A stretch of DNA of 64,000 nucleotides, from assembly GCA_028023455.1 (NCBI GenBank), contig JAQFVV010000966.1:17215-81214 (forward strand). Reading direction: 5' to 3'. Positions 48,401 to 60,559 of this stretch are shown in pieces. Below the pieces are notes generated by a model. That model worked only from the letters and a program-made list of their open reading frames with translations. It did no database searches and was not told the origin of the DNA. How positions within the stretch are numbered: position 1 is the stretch's first letter; each line of letters begins with the position of its first letter. Both the position numbers and the translations under genes were made by a program. The DNA is from Epiperipatus broadwayi (lineage: Eukaryota > Onychophora > Udeonychophora > Euonychophora > Peripatidae).

Positions 48401-50885
48401 CGATTGTGGAAATATTTCAACAATTCACCTATATACATACTAGAACACATATACTTATATATGGATACCGTATTGGAGTTTCTAGACAATAAAGAAAAAA
48501 TATATGCCATAAACAATGATTGTGCAAATTTTTAAATAATCTACTTTGTTTGGAAAAGGGATAAAAAATACCTAAAGCTAATTAAAGAATTTTACAATTA
48601 AAAAAACAAATCTTTAATGTGTTAAATATTCAAATACATGTTAATTAAAACTGTAAAATGTTTCATTGAATTCCACATTCCCCTTTTCTTTCAAGATAAG
48701 CTGATTATCATATTTATCATTGGTGAAAGGATTTATTTCTAATCATAATTATTATGATAGTTATGAGGAATTATAACCACACAATATTTCATAGATATTG
48801 ATATAGAGGAGTACCAAGATTGACAATTAAAGCCCAACTTGAACTTGCATTAAAATCTAAGTCTTAAGGTTCAAATATAATAAAAAGATAATGGAGTTTT
48901 TCAGCATCACAATAATGGATTAATATAATAACAATAATAATAACAATTATGTAATTAGATATTTAATGTTAGTGAGTGTGAATTATTTATTTATTGTTTC
49001 TTATTTTATTTATGTTCTGTTGTGAATATTCAAAAGTTTAATGCAGTGGTTATATGATATTTGCTATATTTTGTTCCAAAGCTCCCTTACATAAATTATA
49101 TATCATGTATCATAGTTTACATTTTGTTGATAAACTAAGATTGGGAATAGATTATGTATTTATACTTTCCAACATACCTAAATATATGACAAACAATTTT
49201 TTATATGTATAGTATGCATACATAAATTAAGATAATTGTATAAACACAATTAAAAAAACAATAATATAAATATTAATAATGACTTGAGAGATATTCTTGC
49301 ATATATTTTACTAAGAGTATATTCATTCATTCTTTGACTGAAAAATAATAATAAAAGAAAAAAAAACTTACTGCATTATATTTTTATTTTTAATTTAAAA
49401 GAATATGTTTATCACAATTAAAAATGCTCTGGACAAAATGCTTTTTTCAATAACTTTTTTCTTACAGAAACATAAAAATAGTCTCATTATTATGACACTA
49501 TGCTCTCTCCAATTGTTTTAATGATTTTAAGTCAATAAAAACTTTAATTATGTTTTAAATTTTGTCAAACTTTTAATATTATTATGCGAAATACTGTCCA
49601 ATGCAGAAAGGAAATTAAAGAAAAAATAATACTTTCAATAAAAACTGAAGAAATTTAATTAATAAGTATGTATCATAAGGTGCTTTTGATAGAACAAGAG
49701 TTGCTGGATTATTATACAATTTATTTATAAATTTTATTTTATTTTTTTAAACAAGATCATGCATTAGACTTACATGTATTTATAAAATGTAGTTTACAGC
49801 TTACTGTATTTTAAATTTTCAAATGTGAAAACAACAATAAAAAAGAAGTTTAATATTGAAGAATTTTAATTTGATCTCCAAGCATTTTGAGATAAAATTA
49901 GAATGTAATGAAATTTGATATTTATAAATAAGTTTTCCTTTTTTAAGAAGGCAATATCATATGCATATGTAAACACGTATGTTAATAAATAATAATATAT
50001 AAAATCAAATTTAAATAGAAAATTTAATCAGTTATATTTTAATATATATTATTTAATAAAGGAATAGTGACTATTAGAATTGGAATGCACACAAAAAATA
50101 CATATATACTGCATTTTTATTTATTTATGCATACAGAAAAATTGTACTTAAAAGAAAATACAATACAGTTCATTAAAATAATTATTGGTACATTATTGTT
50201 AACTGTTAAAGTAAATACTTTTAATATGTTAATTAAAAATAAAATTAATAAAAGATAGCATCTCAACATTAAGTGTACACCTATATATGTGTGTATAAAA
50301 TAAGTTATCCATTAAAATATGTAAATTCTAAATGATAATAGTGATAAATGATAACAATAATAATATATAAATTAAACAGAAATACTTTTGATTACATTAT
50401 AATCATTATCTTCTGAAGTCATGTAGTCAAACAAAAAAAAGCAGATACCACATAATTTTCCAATAAATTTCTTTGTGAATAGTAACAGATTGTCTCTTTG
50501 TTATGCAAGATTTAAATTGGCTTATAAAAATTGCGTTTGTAATTTTTTTTTTTTTTATAGTGCTGTTTTTCATTCAATATTTTTTATGATTTAAGTTAAA
50601 GGTAAATTTAAAATTGTAAAATACTTCATGGTCAAAGAAAACTGAGGCAGTATTAGACTGATTATTTATAACATTTTTATGTGATTATATAATAATTAGT
50701 GTTCTTTTAATCTTTTTCTCACAGTACATTTTGATTTCCCAATGTATAATTTTTTGTATTCACATATAATTCAATATATAATAGTTTATTTTACATTTTA
50801 GAAATAGTATTTTTAGAATTTTTGATAAAACAGTTCCCCTTTGGAGAAACATAAAATAAAATATCGTATTTATCACTAAATATTT
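48401..50885. other. Unassigned AT-rich DNA
   Basis: No gene supported; the 50067-50258 frame is low-complexity. Confidence 0.4.
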
Positions 50886-50889
50886 TTTG

Positions 50890-51505
50890 AATAAATTCAG
50901 AGTGAATATTATTTAAAAATTGCATAGATATCCATTTTTTATTATTTTTGTTTATATTAAGATTTGTTATTAAACTTATTTAATAAATATAGAATTTTTC
51001 TTCTATGATACTGAACTTACAAATGAAGGCTATAATAGAAGACAAATTCTTTATATATTATATAAGTGTAATAATAAATATTACAGCATTAATATAATTA
51101 AAAGGGATTTGAACCCAAGTCTCATACGGTCATCCATTCTATCCAATATAATCAATACACATGACCACATACATTTGAAAATGATAAATGATCTCTAAAA
51201 TATGTATTTCATGCTGAACCAGCAATTATCAGTTGGTCCAGGTCACCATGTATCATACATATATACAATCGCTGCTCAGTTTATATTATGACAGAAAATG
51301 TTTAAACTTTAATAGACAAGATTCAATCTTCTCTACTCTACAGCTATACAGCCTGCCATATTACTGAAAATCTGATGATGGAATGCTTAAAACCCTTCAT
51401 GATACTAATATTATAGTCATACCCATGTTGACATTAAGTCAATAGTAAAAATAATAAAAAATGGATATCTATGCCATATTTAAATAATATTCACTTTAAA
51501 ATTAT
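50890..51505. repeat. Inverted arms around repeat R copy B
   Basis: GTGAATATTATTTAAA and CATAGATATCCATTTTTTAT at 50905-50945 recur inverted at 51448-51500. The arms enclose repeat R copy B and end just before a GIY-YIG frame, so this may be a PLE terminal structure. Confidence 0.6.
51103..51440 (+). repeat. Repeat R, copy B
   Basis: Starts GGGATTTGAACCCAAGTCTC and runs through CAGCAATTATCAGTTGGTCC and AAAATCTGATGATGGAAT to CATGTTGACATTAAGTC, colinear with copy A. Confidence 0.75.
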
Positions 51506-51513
51506 TAAAAAAA

Positions 51514-51891
51514 TTGTTACTGTTAAATATGTTTTATTTTATATTTTTCGCCAATGTAAACCCATTATTAATAATTCTAAAAATAGTATTCCTAAAATGC
51601 AAAAAACATATATATCAAATTATATGTGGATGTAGAAGATTATACATTGGGAAATTAAGATGTATTTTGGAAATGAGATTAAAATTATACCAACTACTGC
51701 ACAATCATATAAAAAATGTTATAAATAATCAGTCTAATATTGCTTCAGTTTTTTTTTTTGATCATGAAAAATCTTGCAATTTTAAATTTACCATTAACCC
51801 AGATCACACAAAAATATCTAATGAAAAAAGTCAACATAAAAAGAGAAAAATTAAAGAGGCTATTTTTACAAACGAATTTAAAGATTGTTAA
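51514..51891 (+). CDS. GIY-YIG endonuclease domain of a PLE (5'-truncated)
   Basis: This 125-codon frame has the PLE nuclease signature. CKKHIYQIICGCRRLYIGKL contains the GIY (here IYQI), CxC and YIG elements. LEMRLKLYQLLHNHIKNVIN matches 'LExRLKEHxxxIKxG' (the usual EH is YQ). FFFDHEKSCNFKF matches the 'DH...HxFxF' block and QHKKRKIKEAI the conserved R-KIKEA helix that carries the active-site Glu. The first 25 residues are AT-rich and the natural start is lost, so it is a domain remnant of a truncated PLE. Past the stop, DIHTSWKI reads as decayed C-terminus. The intact family cuts DNA to prime reverse transcription. Confidence 0.8.
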   Translation: MLLLNMFYFIFFANVNPLLIILKIVFLKCKKHIYQIICGCRRLYIGKLRCILEMRLKLYQLLHNHIKNVINNQSNIASVFFFDHEKSCNFKFTINPDHTKISNEKSQHKKRKIKEAIFTNEFKDC

Positions 51892-52069
51892 CATATAGTG
51901 ATTAATATTAGACAATCTGCTAATATTGATATACATACTTCTTGGAAAATCATGTGACATCCATATATTTTTTTGACTACATGACTTTAGTTGATACTGA
52001 TTACAACATAATTGAAAATACTTCTGTTTACCTTATATATATATATAATCTTTTTCCTTATAATTTAAA

Positions 52070-53694
52070 AATTATATATATATATATTGTAATGATAAAT
52101 AAGAAAAGGAAAACATGGTATAATAAGTAGTAATGATAGTCAATCATTCACCAAAAGGTGATGACACAAATCTTAGCTGAACATTTCCACAAATATTTAA
52201 TAAAATCTAATAATTAATTCTAGTTATACTGTTATAATGTCCATTATCATATTAACTGTGCATAAACTTTACTATTTATAAAATATCTCAAAGTTTTACA
52301 GCATTTAAGGCAATTTATATGCCGTCAGGCATTTATCAAAAATTTATAAGGCTAGTATAATATTAAAATTATTAACCAATATATGTTCATTCTTAATTCT
52401 TAAGGATTTAATTTTATTTAAGTATGACCCTAATAACAAAACTTATGACTTTCATTTAAATAAAGTTTCTTTAGAATATGGTTAATACCAATGGGTATTT
52501 TGTGATTTCATCCAACTCATATCTCATAGCATATAACTATAGCTGTTTAATAATTGTGAGTAAGCTCTCTCAAAGTGTTTTAATAAATAATATTCACTCA
52601 AAATATTTTTACAAAAATTATAAAAAGATATCTGAAATTGTAATTAAAATTATGTGACCATGTTTTTTTAAAATCCGAATGATGATGATAATATGAATAA
52701 TAATAGAAACTCAAGTCATTATTTATAAATAACAAATAATTTTAGTAACAAAATATTAATATGAAACTATTAAATGAAATAACAATTCGTTTAAGTGAAA
52801 TATGAATAATAGTTTAAATCATGATCTTTTAAATATATTTAAATATAAGCACAGTTACTAAAATAATATCAGATAGACTAAAATGATGTTAGACAATTTG
52901 TGTTGGTAGGCATAAACAAATTTACTAAAGAAGGATGCCAGTACACTATCCTAAATATAAGAACGAAATTAGCTGATTAATCTAAGTTTTATAAGATTTT
53001 AATATCTCATTTATAGGAGCATTTAATCTCTGCTGGCATTTATTTAGATTTTAGCCCTTTATTTCTGGGCACAACATTTAATCCTTTATAGAACACATAT
53101 AATATGTCATCATGGCTAAAGAGTTTTATATAACCTGAAGTCATAAACAATAAATTCCACATGCGACTTTTAGCTGTGGATTTTACCGTTTATTTATAAC
53201 TACTTTATTACATTATTATTTTAAGAATTAAACTTTGAACTTTATTTATGACTATGAAGTAAGTCGGTATAATAAGATATTATTATACTATACTAGAACT
53301 AATTCAGAGAGATAAAGATGAGACTTATAAAAGAAGAACATCTCTAAATCAATATGCATATACAGTACTACTACTAATAACAATGATAATAATAACCGAT
53401 CTCTAACAATAAATACACATGTGAACAACTAATTTAAAATATTTTAAACATACTACATGATCTTCAAGATGGCGAGAACATTAAGAAAATATTATATGCA
53501 ATAAACTTCAATACATTTATAATAAACATAGGAATAAATACATTAACAAAATAATTTATTGTTCGCTAAAGGTTCATGAATAATATAAAATCCAAGTTCT
53601 ATGTATGCAATTAATAGTAAGATCTGGTAAGTAGATTTATCCATTTTATTATCACACAAAATATTTTTTATTTCATTTTTTTTAAAAAAATATT
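52070..53694. other. Unassigned AT-rich DNA
   Basis: A TA run sits at 52072-52087. No gene or repeat shared with other parts of the window. CAAGATGGCG at 53468 is an isolated YY1-like word. Confidence 0.4.
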
Positions 53695-55690
53695 CGAAAG
53701 TAGGGACCTCTACAGGTCTTAGCACAAGCTTTCACTAGGAAGAAAAAAGGGAAACCTTCTTAACTTCAACCTACTTTTATATATGAATAGGTGAAGCTGA
53801 AGTGGTTAGATGTAAGACTGTAAAGCTATTCAATACTTCACTAATTAAGTCCACAATTCTTATTATACATCAATACTCATAAAATCTTACAATTTACAAT
53901 GAGTCAATGGAAAGATCTTATAGTAAGAAATCTATTACGATAATTTAAAGTTGTAATTATAAATTTTATTAAACACACATTATTATCTAAGTAATATTTA
54001 CTAAGACTGCAACCTTTAGGAATAAACATCTGAAAATTTTGAAAGTAGGGACCTCTACAGGTCTTAGCCACAAGCTTTCGCTAGGAAGAAAAGAGGGAAA
54101 CCTTCTTTACTTCAACCTACTTTTATATATGAATAGGTGAAGCTGAAGTGGTTAGATCTAAGAGTGTGAAGCTATTCAATACTTCACTAATTAAGTCCAC
54201 AATTCTTATTATACATTAATACTCATGAAATCTTATGATTTACAATGAGTCAATGGAAAGATCTTATAGTAAGAAATCTATTACGATAATTTAAAGTTGT
54301 AATTATAAATTTTATTAAACGCACATTATTATTTAAGTAATATTTAATAAGGCTGTAATCTTTAGGAATAAGCGTCTGAAAAATTCGAAAGTAGGACCTC
54401 TACAGGTCTTAGCCACAAGCTTTCGCTAGGAAGAAAAGAGGGAAACCTTCTTTACTTCAACCTACTTTTATATATGAATAGGTGAGTGGTGGTAGTAGGT
54501 GGAGTACTCACTAAACACATAAGGTGAAGCTGAAGTGGTTAGATCTAAGAGTGTGAAGCTATTTAATACTTCACTAATTAAGTCCACAATTCTTATTATA
54601 CATTAATACTCATGAAATGTTATGATTTACAATGAGTCAATGGAAAGATCTTATAGTAAAAAATTTATTATGATAATTTAAAGTTGTAATTATAAATTTT
54701 ATTAAACACACATTATTATTTAAGTAATATTTACTAAGGCTGTAACCTTTAGTAATAAGCATCTGAAAAATTCAAAAGTAGGAACCTCTACAGGTCTTAG
54801 CCACAAGCTTTCACTTCACCTATTCATATATAAAAGTAGGTTGAAGTAAAAAAGGTTTCTCTCTTTTCTTCCCAGTGAAAGCGTGTGGCTAAGTCCTGTA
54901 GAGGTCCCTACTTTCGAATTTTTCAGTCGCTTATTCCTAAAGGTTACAGCCTTAGTAAATATTACTTAAATAATAATGTACATTTAATAAAATTTATAAT
55001 TACAACTTTAAATTATCGTAATAGATTTCTTACTATAAGATCTTTCCATTAATTCATTGTAAGTCATAAGATTTCATGAGTATTAATGTATAATAAGAAT
55101 TGTGGACTTAATTAGTGAAGTATTGAATAGCTTCACACTCTTAGATCTAACCATTTCAGCTTCACCTATTCATATATAAAAGTAGGTTGAAGTAAAGAAG
55201 GTTTTCCTCCTAGTGAAAGCTTGTGGCTAAGACCTGTAGACGTCCCTACTTTCAAATTTTTCAGATGCTTATTCCTAAAGGTTACAGCCTTAGTAAATAT
55301 TACTTAAATAATAATGTGCGTTTAATAAAATTTATAATTACAACTTTAAATCATCGTAATAGATTTCTTACTATAAGATCTTTCCATTGACTCGTAAATC
55401 GTAAGATTTTGCAAGTATTAATGTATAATAAGAATTGTGGACTTAATTAGTGAAGTATTGAATAGCTTCACACTCTTAGATCTAACCACTTCAGCTTCAC
55501 CTATTCATATATAAAAGTAGGTTGAAGTAAAGGTTTCCCTCTTTTCTTCCTAGCGAAAGCTTGTGGCTAAGATCTGTAGAGGTCCCTACTTTCGAATTTT
55601 TCAGATGCTTATTTTTAAAGGTTTCAACCTTAGTAAATATTACTTAAATAATAATGTGCATTTAATAAAATTTATAATTACAATATTAAA
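53695..55690. repeat. Mirrored tandem array of about 345-bp units
   Basis: Direct units begin (at GAAAGTAGGGACC) at 53696, 54041 and 54387, with a fourth, truncated one at about 54774. The third holds a 40-bp insertion (from about 54484). From 54814 the same unit runs in the opposite direction, with boundaries at about 54915, 55253 and 55593, ending at about 55690. The whole is a 2-kb palindrome of tandem repeats. No coding region; the open frames at its edges are chance. Unit text: TTCAACCTACTTTTATATAT, GATCTTATAGTAAGAAATC. Confidence 0.92.
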
Positions 55691-55699
55691 ATATATAAT

Positions 55700-56480
55700 G
55701 TATGATCCATTTCAAGTTGTAATTCTAGTTCCAGAATTATTAAAAAGTTAAACAACTATTCATTTTACTGATGTAAATCTCTTAATGATATGGTATTTCC
55801 TTTAATTAGAATAACAATAACAAAATTGTTTATACTTTCAATGATAATTATGTAATATTCTTCCTAGACAATTAGATTCCATGCTGTTTTATTCCATTAG
55901 TGAGTGAGAGGTGATATTCTATTTTGTCAATTTCAAAAGATTAGTTTTGCAAAATTTAAACAAAATCATTGGACTGAATCCAAATTTTACAGGTGAGTTT
56001 CAAGTAAATATCCAGAGAAATTATAAATAAAAATAAAATCCATTATAACTGGCGTAGTATTTCAATAGCTTTAAATATTTGATGATTCTATCATTTTGGC
56101 TGTATAATTATAATTTCAAAACTGTATGAAAAATTTATTCAATTTGATTTTTATCAGTGTGATATTAATAAATAATATAGATGATGATCACAGAGGGCTC
56201 ACCTTTGTTCCGAAAGTAAATGCATGCTTAATGATTCCTTTAGCCCATGCACTTCATTTTATAGAGTTTAAGCACGTGATTAATAAATGGCCTTAATTTG
56301 AACTCCTATTAGACTCAAGTGCAATTTCTACACAAAATCTGAATGTAGTTGGCATAGTGATCATTTTTTCAGATAATACAATTTTTTCTTTTTTCTTTAT
56401 CAAGTGGTAAAAAAATATATTTTAAAAAATCAATATAAAGTTTAAAATTTATACACTATACAGATTTAAACCTGCATATA
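55700..56480. other. Unassigned AT-rich DNA
   Basis: Nothing recognised. Confidence 0.4.
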
Positions 56481-56790
56481 TATATATATATATGGGATTC
56501 GAACTGAGACTTTCATATGACTCTCAACTCTTCATACCATCTCATATTGCTGACCAACCTGATCACACACATGTTGAAAAGATAAGTAATCACTAATATA
56601 CATATTTCATGCTAAACCAGCACTCATCAGTTTGCCCAGATTACTATCTCTACCCATATATACAATCAGTGCTCAGTTTTATATTAAGATAATCATTCTT
56701 CATACTTTAATTGTCAGGCTTTAAACTACTCCAACCCACAATTCTTCAGCTTCCATTTCACTGAAAATCTGATGATGGAACAATGGTTTT
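56440..56790 (+). repeat. Repeat R, copy C
   Basis: TTAAACCTGCATATATATA, then GGGATTCGAACTGAGACTTT at 56494, GCTAAACCAGCACTCATCAG and AAAATCTGATGATGGAAC. Colinear with copies A and B. Confidence 0.75.
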
Positions 56791-56799
56791 AGTCTATTT

Positions 56800-58240
56800 A
56801 TTTAATGTTCTCATGATGGGTAGACACAGACACATAGGTAAAATAAGAAAATTTGTTAGCATTTAATCAACTTATGAGTAATGGGTAGATAAATTTAATT
56901 AAGAGAAAATCCTAGTAGCCTGTTGTATGTCCATATTATTTAAAATTTATGCTATATAGTATGTTTATTTTGTTTTGTGTTACAATAAATCGTTGTAATA
57001 TTTATAAAGATTACTGAATTTTTTTTTTTTTATTGTGATGATACAAGACCAGACTTGACTTGTATATGGGTAATGCACAAATATGCATTTCTCATGCATA
57101 ATAAACTAAAATAAGCAAATAAAATGATAAAATAACTTTGAACGATTTTATATCAGACGAAATTGTAGTCTTAAGGGCATCAGTAGTTGATACTCATAGA
57201 GATTACAGTTCATGATTAAGTCTGAATCAAGAAGAAAAACATCGTAAAAAATTATAGTGAAATAGTTAAAAAAAAAGAAAAGAAACAAATCTCATGAATT
57301 TAAAACCAGGAAAGTTCTACTATCAATGTTTTTGTAATAAACATATAATAAAATGTTGCTCACAAAAACATACATATGAAACATAAACCTACCAAAAATC
57401 ACTAAAACGTACTTCAAGTTGTTTTATGAAAAAAATGCTAAGTTTGACATCGATCTCTTATCCATATAAAGTTTAATAAATTTTAAAATGATTTTTAAAT
57501 TTTTGTATAAAATCAAGATATCAACTTTTCTGCTTTAATACTTAAATTTTCAGTTGATAGATAAAAGAAATATATAAAAATATGCTTTAAATTAAATAGA
57601 CATGTCTGTTATTATAAATTTAATGTTATAATTTGTTTAAGACTAAAAATTGTGGAATTAAAAGTGACAGAAATTTCTAGCAAACAATTATTTTTCAAGA
57701 TCTTTAAGAAATCCTTCTGTTTTCCAATTTTTACTTTTTATTAGTAATAAATTTTTAATGTATGAATTTTTATTATTTATTTAAGACATTAAAAATGTTG
57801 TTACTTTAGATAAAACAATCTAACTTATTAAAATTAAATTAACCAAAAAAAAATATATTAAAATTTGTGCAAAAATGATTTTATACTTTTTCAGAAAAAA
57901 TAAAAATAAAAAACAAACCAAAATGTAAAAAAAAATGTTAATTTTTATAATATTCTAGTTTTTTGGTTTACGAAAGAGAAATAAAATTTAAAATATTTTG
58001 TAATTATATTACAGCTTTATTTAACATACACTTAGAAGATTCACAAATTGATTGATGTTTTGATGAATGTTAAATTGAAATTGATGTTAGAAAATTTTCA
58101 TTATATCAGTCATTACTTATATATTTGATGATATGAAACCTATTATAAATATTGATGAGTTAAAAAAAATGTAATGTGAAGTTTGACATGATTTGCTGAA
58201 AGTTGGTGATAAATAAAAAAGTCAAGTGTTTTTTTTTTTA
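56800..58240. other. Unassigned AT-rich DNA
   Basis: No gene, tandem repeat or shared family identified. Confidence 0.4.
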
Positions 58241-58385
58241 AGTGTCATAGCATCGGCTGGGACGTGAACCGCAACCCAGGCAACTGCCTGCTAGTGCAAG
58301 GCAGTCACGTTGACCTCTCGACCACCAATGCAAGCTGCGTTCCAAGCAGCTGACCTGAGTTCACTTCCTGGTCAACACTTTGACA
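58230..58385 (-). mobile_element. tRNA-Gly-type SINE with tRNA-like folds on both strands
   Basis: The minus strand 58331-58249 folds as a tRNA: acceptor GCATTGG/CCGATGC, A box TGGTCGAGAGG (58324-58314), an anticodon-type stem CTGCC/GGCAG with an enlarged loop, and B box GGTTCACGTCC (58270-58260). A run of A's follows at 58241-58230, as expected for a SINE tail. On the plus strand 58309-58376 also folds: acceptor GTTGACC/GGTCAAC, stem AGCTGC/GCAGCT with 7-nt loop GTTCCAA (anticodon TCC, Gly), and a weak T arm. Related copies lie at 26.57 and 7.56 kb. Confidence 0.75.
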
Positions 58386-58389
58386 TATA

Positions 58390-59320
58390 TAAAAAAGTAA
58401 TGAAATGAGAAATATTTGTAAAAATGTGAAAAGTAAAAGTAGGCATTTGACAGGTGTGAATTTGTATTGCTTTGGAGAATTTATAATGTTAGTTAATTGA
58501 AGATAGATGTAATATTATAAATGAAAGTAAAAATTACAATGAATGAATAGACTTTTAATGAGAATAGGAAATTATTATTCAATTCTATAAAAATTAGACC
58601 TAATAAAAATATTATTAAATATTTTGAAGATATATTAGCTTTATGGGAGACAAAAATGTGAATAATTATAAAAGATTGAAGTGTTACAGATATATATTTG
58701 AGAAAGAATGCATAAAGTATGTTGAAAAAATTAAAATTATAATTGTAAAAGTGTTAAAATCATAAGTAAAACAATGTTATTTATTGAATAGATTTTGACA
58801 TGATAGTGAGAATTAGGTTGGATACTTTTTAGGTAGAAAGAAAACTTTCTGACAAAGATTAAAAAAGAAAATAAATTAAAAGATTAAATCTAGTAGTATT
58901 TAAAAAGTAGAGTAAGAAACAAAAAACAGAGTGGTCTAGTTAATGGTACTTACTTTTTGATGCACATTTAATTTTCATGTTAATGCTGAATATAAAATAT
59001 TTGATAAAATATTTAACTAAATAATTATAAATATAAAACAATCTTTATTCTATTTCTAATAAATTTTGTTATTATGTAGTATTAGCAAAAATAGATATAA
59101 ATGGGATAGCACAATTAAGAAGCTTGAAATAAAAGAGAAGTCTAATATAATTCAGATATAAATACTATCAGTTTTGTATTGACATTGCAATATAGTAAGT
59201 GTTGAAGTATATTAACAGCATTTAGTTAATTAGTCAATAAATCATTAATCACATATTTGTTGCAAAAATTGCTGTAATTATTATTACAAATATTTGATCC
59301 ATAATTCAGTACTTTTATAA
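58390..59320. other. Unassigned AT-rich DNA
   Basis: Nothing recognised. Confidence 0.4.
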
Positions 59321-59481
59321 GACCACCAAACATCACATGATTACCTTTTCTTATACTTGCTCATAACTGTTATTAAAACAGGAAAAACTCTCCATACTGT
59401 AGTACCACTCAGTGCAAGCCAGAGTAATCAATGGATGCCAGAGGCTTGTGCATAAAATCCCTATCTGGTGCCTATTCAGAA

Positions 59482-59536
59482 CCAAGGCTCCTCTCTGATG
59501 AAGGCTACAAGATAGAAACTAGTCTAGGAGTATTGG
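59482..59536 (+). ncRNA. Hammerhead ribozyme, type I (repeat T unit 1)
   Basis: CTGATGA at 59495-59501, GAAA at 59515-59518 and CTAGTC (cleavage after 59524) are intact. Stem II has decayed (GGC/GAT). Stem I CCAA...CTCCT and AGGAG...TTGG still pairs with a shift. Confidence 0.55.
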
Positions 59537-59937
59537 ATGAGTAGGCACTAGATAGGGATTTTATGCACAAGCCTTCTGGCATCTATTGATTACTCTGGCT
59601 TGCACTGAGTGGCACTACTGTATGGAGAGTTTTGCCTGTTTTAATAACAGTTATGTGAAAGCATAAGAAAAGGTGATCATGTGATGTTTGGTAGTTTGAT
59701 ACCAATCCTGCCTAGTAGGATAGTGGTGGCTATGATTATTAAAAAACAAAAGACTCCAAAATGTATGGGTACTGAACTGTGTTCAGACCTATATGACTAT
59801 ATAAGTAATGAGCTTAGATTGAAAATATTATTGTGTTTTTAATTTTATTCTCATAGTTTTGTAGTTAAATAGAAATAAAATGTGACTGCTGAAGGGTTGC
59901 ATTAGATTGTAAGATCCAGGTGCAATTCTCTTAGATT

Positions 59938-59993
59938 CAGGGTTCCTCACTGATAATGGCCACAAACCAAAAACTAATCTAGGGATATTGGAT
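59938..59993 (+). ncRNA. Hammerhead remnant (repeat T unit 2)
   Basis: CTGATAA at 59950-59956 and AAAA in place of GAAA; the neighbouring stem I words are recognisable. Dead copy. Confidence 0.4.
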
Positions 59994-60378
59994 GAGTAGG
60001 CACTAGATAGAGATATTATGCACAAGCCTTCTGGCATAAATTGATTACTCTGGCTTGTGTTGCGTAGCACTACTGTATGGAAAGTTTTGTCTGTTTTAAT
60101 AACAGTTATGAGCAAGCATAAGAAAAGATGATCATGTGATGTTTACCAATCCATCCTAGTAGTATAGTGGTGGTGTATGGTTATTAAAGTACCAAAGACA
60201 CCAAAATGTATGGCTACTGAGCTGAGTTCATACCTATATGACTATATAAGCTAATGAGCTTAGATTGAAAATATTATTGTTTTAAATTTTATTGTCATTG
60301 TTTTGTAGTTAAGTAGACATAAAAGGTGTTTTCTGGAGGGTTGCATTAAATCCTAAGATCTAGGTTCGATGCTTTTAG

Positions 60379-60437
60379 ATCCAAGGCTCCTCACTGATGA
60401 AGACCACAAACCAGAAACTACTCTGGGGATATTGGAT
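60379..60437 (+). ncRNA. Hammerhead ribozyme, type I (repeat T unit 3)
   Basis: Stem I is ATCCAA + TCCTCA pairing with TGGGGA + TTGGAT (12 pairs, internal loop GGC/TA). CTGATGA is at 60394-60400, GAAA at 60414-60417, then CTAC and TC with predicted cleavage after 60423. Stem II is damaged (GAC/ACC, consensus GGC/GCC) and the CTAG palindrome has become CTAC. With the other copies the consensus is a complete minimal hammerhead. Confidence 0.7.
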
Positions 60438-60559
60438 GAGTAGGCACTAGATAGGGATTTTATGCACAAGATTTCTGGCATCCATTGATTACTCTGGCTT
60501 GTACTGACTGCCACTACTGTGTGGAGAGTTATGCCTATTTTTTTACTCTTATAAGCATT

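Larger units (their letters stand above)
59325..60545 (+). repeat. Repeat T, tandem array with hammerheads
   Basis: It begins with an inverted arm (59325-59478) and continues with direct units. Hammerhead boxes at 59495, 59950 and 60394 give periods of 455 and 444 bp. Each unit has CTGATGA-GAAA, GTAGGCACTAGATAG, CATTGATTACTCTGGC, GAGAGTTTTGCCTG, GATCATGTGATGTTT and ATAGTGGTGG. The last unit stops after TATGCCTATTTT. Confidence 0.9.

Noticed and set aside
51370-51390. CTGATGATGGAA in repeat R as a ribozyme core
   Set aside because: No GAAA box or stem II follows in any copy.
53695-55690. Hammerhead in the 345-bp unit (CTGAAAAATTCGAAAG)
   Set aside because: The first box lacks the conserved G and A, there is no stem II, and no cleavage site.
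58249-58376. Functional tRNA-Gly gene
   Set aside because: The minus-strand fold has an 11-nt anticodon loop and an A-rich tail; the plus-strand T and D arms are weak. Copies elsewhere show a SINE.
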